Of a stretch of DNA of 7,631 nucleotides, positions 6,481 to 7,631 are shown piece by piece; position 1 is the stretch's first letter; the number at the start of each line of letters is the position of its first letter. Source of the stretch: Acidobacteriota bacterium (GTDB lineage Bacteria; Acidobacteriota; Vicinamibacteria; Vicinamibacterales; UBA823); contig PAWT01000011.1 in NCBI GenBank assembly GCA_002714165.1, forward strand, positions 37,403-45,033. The letters are read 5' to 3'. Below the pieces are notes generated by a model. The model was not told the DNA's origin and ran no database searches. It saw nothing but the letters and a program-made list of their open reading frames with translations. The translations under genes were made by a program, and so were the position numbers.

Positions 6481-7161
6481 TTAATTTGGCTCCCGAACAG
6501 CTTGTTCCTCGCTCGCTGCCCTTAAAGCGCGTGTGGCTTTGGTTGGATCGTCCTGGCCGAATATCGCTGAGCCAGCCACTAGAATGTTCGCCCCGGCAGC
6601 CACAAGTTCGCCGGCGTTGCTCAAATCTACTCCTCCGTCGACCGCAATCGGAGCTGGGTTACCCGCGCTTTCTAGTAAGGCTCTCATGGCCCGCACCTTC
6701 TCGATACTACTGGGTATGAACCGTTGTCCCCCGAACCCAGGATTTACAGACATTACTAAAACCACGTCGACTTCGGAAGCAACAGTTTCGAGTGCCGTGA
6801 CCGGGGTTGAGGGATTAAGTGCAGCTCCAGCAAGAAGACCCAGCTTCTTTATTGAAGTCAGTGCTTGGCTAAGATTCGGTTGTGCTTCCACATGAATAGA
6901 AAGAGTGTCGGCTCCAGCCTTTGCGAAAGCCTCAAGATACCGAGACGGATCTTCAATCATTAAGTGGACATCCAACGGAACTCTTGCTGTTCGCTTTATA
7001 GAACTTATAACTGGGGGTCCTATTGATAGGTTGGGCACGAAATGACCATCCATTACATCCACATGTATAGCATCGGCACCACCTCGCTCTGCGGCGCGAA
7101 CAGCTTTACCCAGTTCCGTAAAATCAGCCGAAAGAATTGAAGGAGCGATTTGGACTCTCAC
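6481..7161 (-). CDS. rpe: Ribulose-phosphate 3-epimerase
   Basis: This 226-residue TIM-barrel protein matches the normal family length and has every family signature. These are IAPSILSADF (5-14), HVDVMDGHFVPNLSIGPPVI (33-52), DVHLMI (64-69), VNPGFGGQRFI (139-149) and VDGGV (174-178). Metal ligands and acid/base residues are His33, Asp35, His66 and Asp175. It interconverts ribulose 5-P and xylulose 5-P in the pentose phosphate pathway in the cytosol. The start codon is GTG, with a good GAGG ribosome site (bases 7169-7172 on the minus strand) 7 bases before it. The GTG overlaps the TGA of the PASTA gene in a GTGA. The Rpe N-terminus aligns with the family at this start. Nothing is truncated or missing. 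Confidence 0.97.
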   Translation of the reverse strand: MRVQIAPSILSADFTELGKAVRAAERGGADAIHVDVMDGHFVPNLSIGPPVISSIKRTARVPLDVHLMIEDPSRYLEAFAKAGADTLSIHVEAQPNLSQALTSIKKLGLLAGAALNPSTPVTALETVASEVDVVLVMSVNPGFGGQRFIPSSIEKVRAMRALLESAGNPAPIAVDGGVDLSNAGELVAAGANILVAGSAIFGQDDPTKATRALRAASEEQAVREPN

Positions 7162-7631
7162 CGGCTGACCTCAAGAGAAATTGGTTCTCCAGGGGAGATT
7201 TGAAAACCTGCCTGGGGATACTGACGAAGGACAATACCGGGGGGCACGTTTGGATATGGATGATCGCCGACCACTGTAATCCGGAATCCTTGTTCTCGTA
7301 AAATGTCGGCCGCTCCTGCGCCGTCGGCGCCGATTAAGTCAGGCATCACATAGGTAATGGTTCGCTCGCCTCGGTTTACAAGTAATGACACTGATGTGCT
7401 GCGAGTGTCTGGCGGCGGTTGTTGGGCGAGCACTGTGCTACGGGGGTATCGACCTGAACGTATTTCGGCGACGCTTACGAGTTCCAGGCTGTCTGCTTGG
7501 ACTCTTAATTGGGCGCTGCGCTCAGTTTGACCAACTAGAGCGGGTATCTGACTGGGCCGAGGGCCACCGCTTAACCAAACCCTTACAGTTCGTTGTTGGC
7601 GGGTTGTTAATCCGGCTGGGGGCTCTTGTAG
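7158..7631 (-). CDS. PASTA-repeat protein, 5'-truncated
   Basis: The frame stays open to the right edge of the window, so 157 C-terminal residues are visible and the N-terminus lies outside. A GTG at 7431-7433 could start a shorter product, but PASTA-like sequence continues upstream of it. Three repeats are visible. The tail of one ends near visible residue 24 (VRVWLSGGP). A second runs about 29-87, beginning IPALVGQT. A third runs about 95-157, beginning VMPDLIGADGAGA and ending PGEPISLEVSR. Each shows the family pattern: a leading P-x-L-x-G, a helix, then a QxP-x-x-G-like turn (QYPQAG in the third; QQPPPD in the second lacks the Gly) and an alternating final strand. PASTA repeats bind peptidoglycan or beta-lactams in Ser/Thr kinases and penicillin-binding proteins. 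Whether this protein has a membrane anchor or another domain upstream cannot be seen. Its stop overlaps the rpe start, so it heads or precedes the rpe operon. Confidence 0.85.
   Translation of the reverse strand, partial: LQEPPAGLTTRQQRTVRVWLSGGPRPSQIPALVGQTERSAQLRVQADSLELVSVAEIRSGRYPRSTVLAQQPPPDTRSTSVSLLVNRGERTITYVMPDLIGADGAGAADILREQGFRITVVGDHPYPNVPPGIVLRQYPQAGFQISPGEPISLEVSR

Noticed and set aside
6492..6506. Palindrome-like GAACA/TGTTC resembling a repressor operator
   Set aside because: It lies inside the rpe coding sequence near its 3' end, is short, and is explained by codons for ordinary residues.
6533..6895. Plus-strand 120-codon open frame opposite rpe
   Set aside because: It is fully antisense to a clear rpe gene, shows no recognisable motif and is a shadow of the coding periodicity.

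Overview
The window is an ordinary housekeeping and cell-envelope region of a diderm (outer-membrane) bacterium. The diderm call rests on a BamD-type outer-membrane assembly lipoprotein, a bactofilin, a YdcF/ElyC-like envelope protein, a PgsA phospholipid synthase and three sugar-nucleotide enzymes. G+C content looks close to half by eye. The order PASTA protein, rpe, ybgC-like, sugar epimerase, bamD recalls gene orders I associate with Acidobacteriota. That lineage guess comes from memory and is weak.

Layout, left to right. (1) Bases 1-555, plus strand: the C-terminal 184 residues of a DUF218/YdcF-like protein, cut by the window edge. (2) Bases 578-3611, minus strand, read right to left: an NDP-sugar pyrophosphorylase with a left-handed beta-helix tail, a phosphomannomutase/phosphoglucomutase 4 bases after it, then a tRNA-Gly(CCC) with its own likely promoter, then a bactofilin beginning about 25 bases after the tRNA. 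(3) Bases 3612-3719: a divergent intergenic region with a candidate promoter for pgsA. (4) Bases 3720-4322, plus strand: pgsA alone. (5) Bases 4336-7631, minus strand, read right to left: a tightly packed operon of a PASTA-repeat protein (N-terminus outside the window), ribulose-phosphate 3-epimerase, a YbgC-like thioesterase, a UDP-sugar 4-epimerase-like SDR enzyme and BamD. Three of its four junctions are 4-base start/stop overlaps and the fourth is a 2-base gap.

How the genes fit together. The mutase and pyrophosphorylase form a two-step route from a hexose 6-phosphate to a nucleotide sugar, most likely mannose-6-P to GDP-mannose. The SDR enzyme would supply a second nucleotide sugar, perhaps UDP-galacturonate or UDP-galactose. 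Both could feed surface polysaccharide or lipopolysaccharide. PgsA makes anionic phospholipid, BamD inserts outer-membrane proteins, and the bactofilin, PASTA and DUF218 proteins plausibly act at or near the peptidoglycan. I saw no mobile element, CRISPR array, toxin-antitoxin pair, defence system or other plainly new system. No gene-free stretch exceeds 300 bases. The findings are modest context observations.
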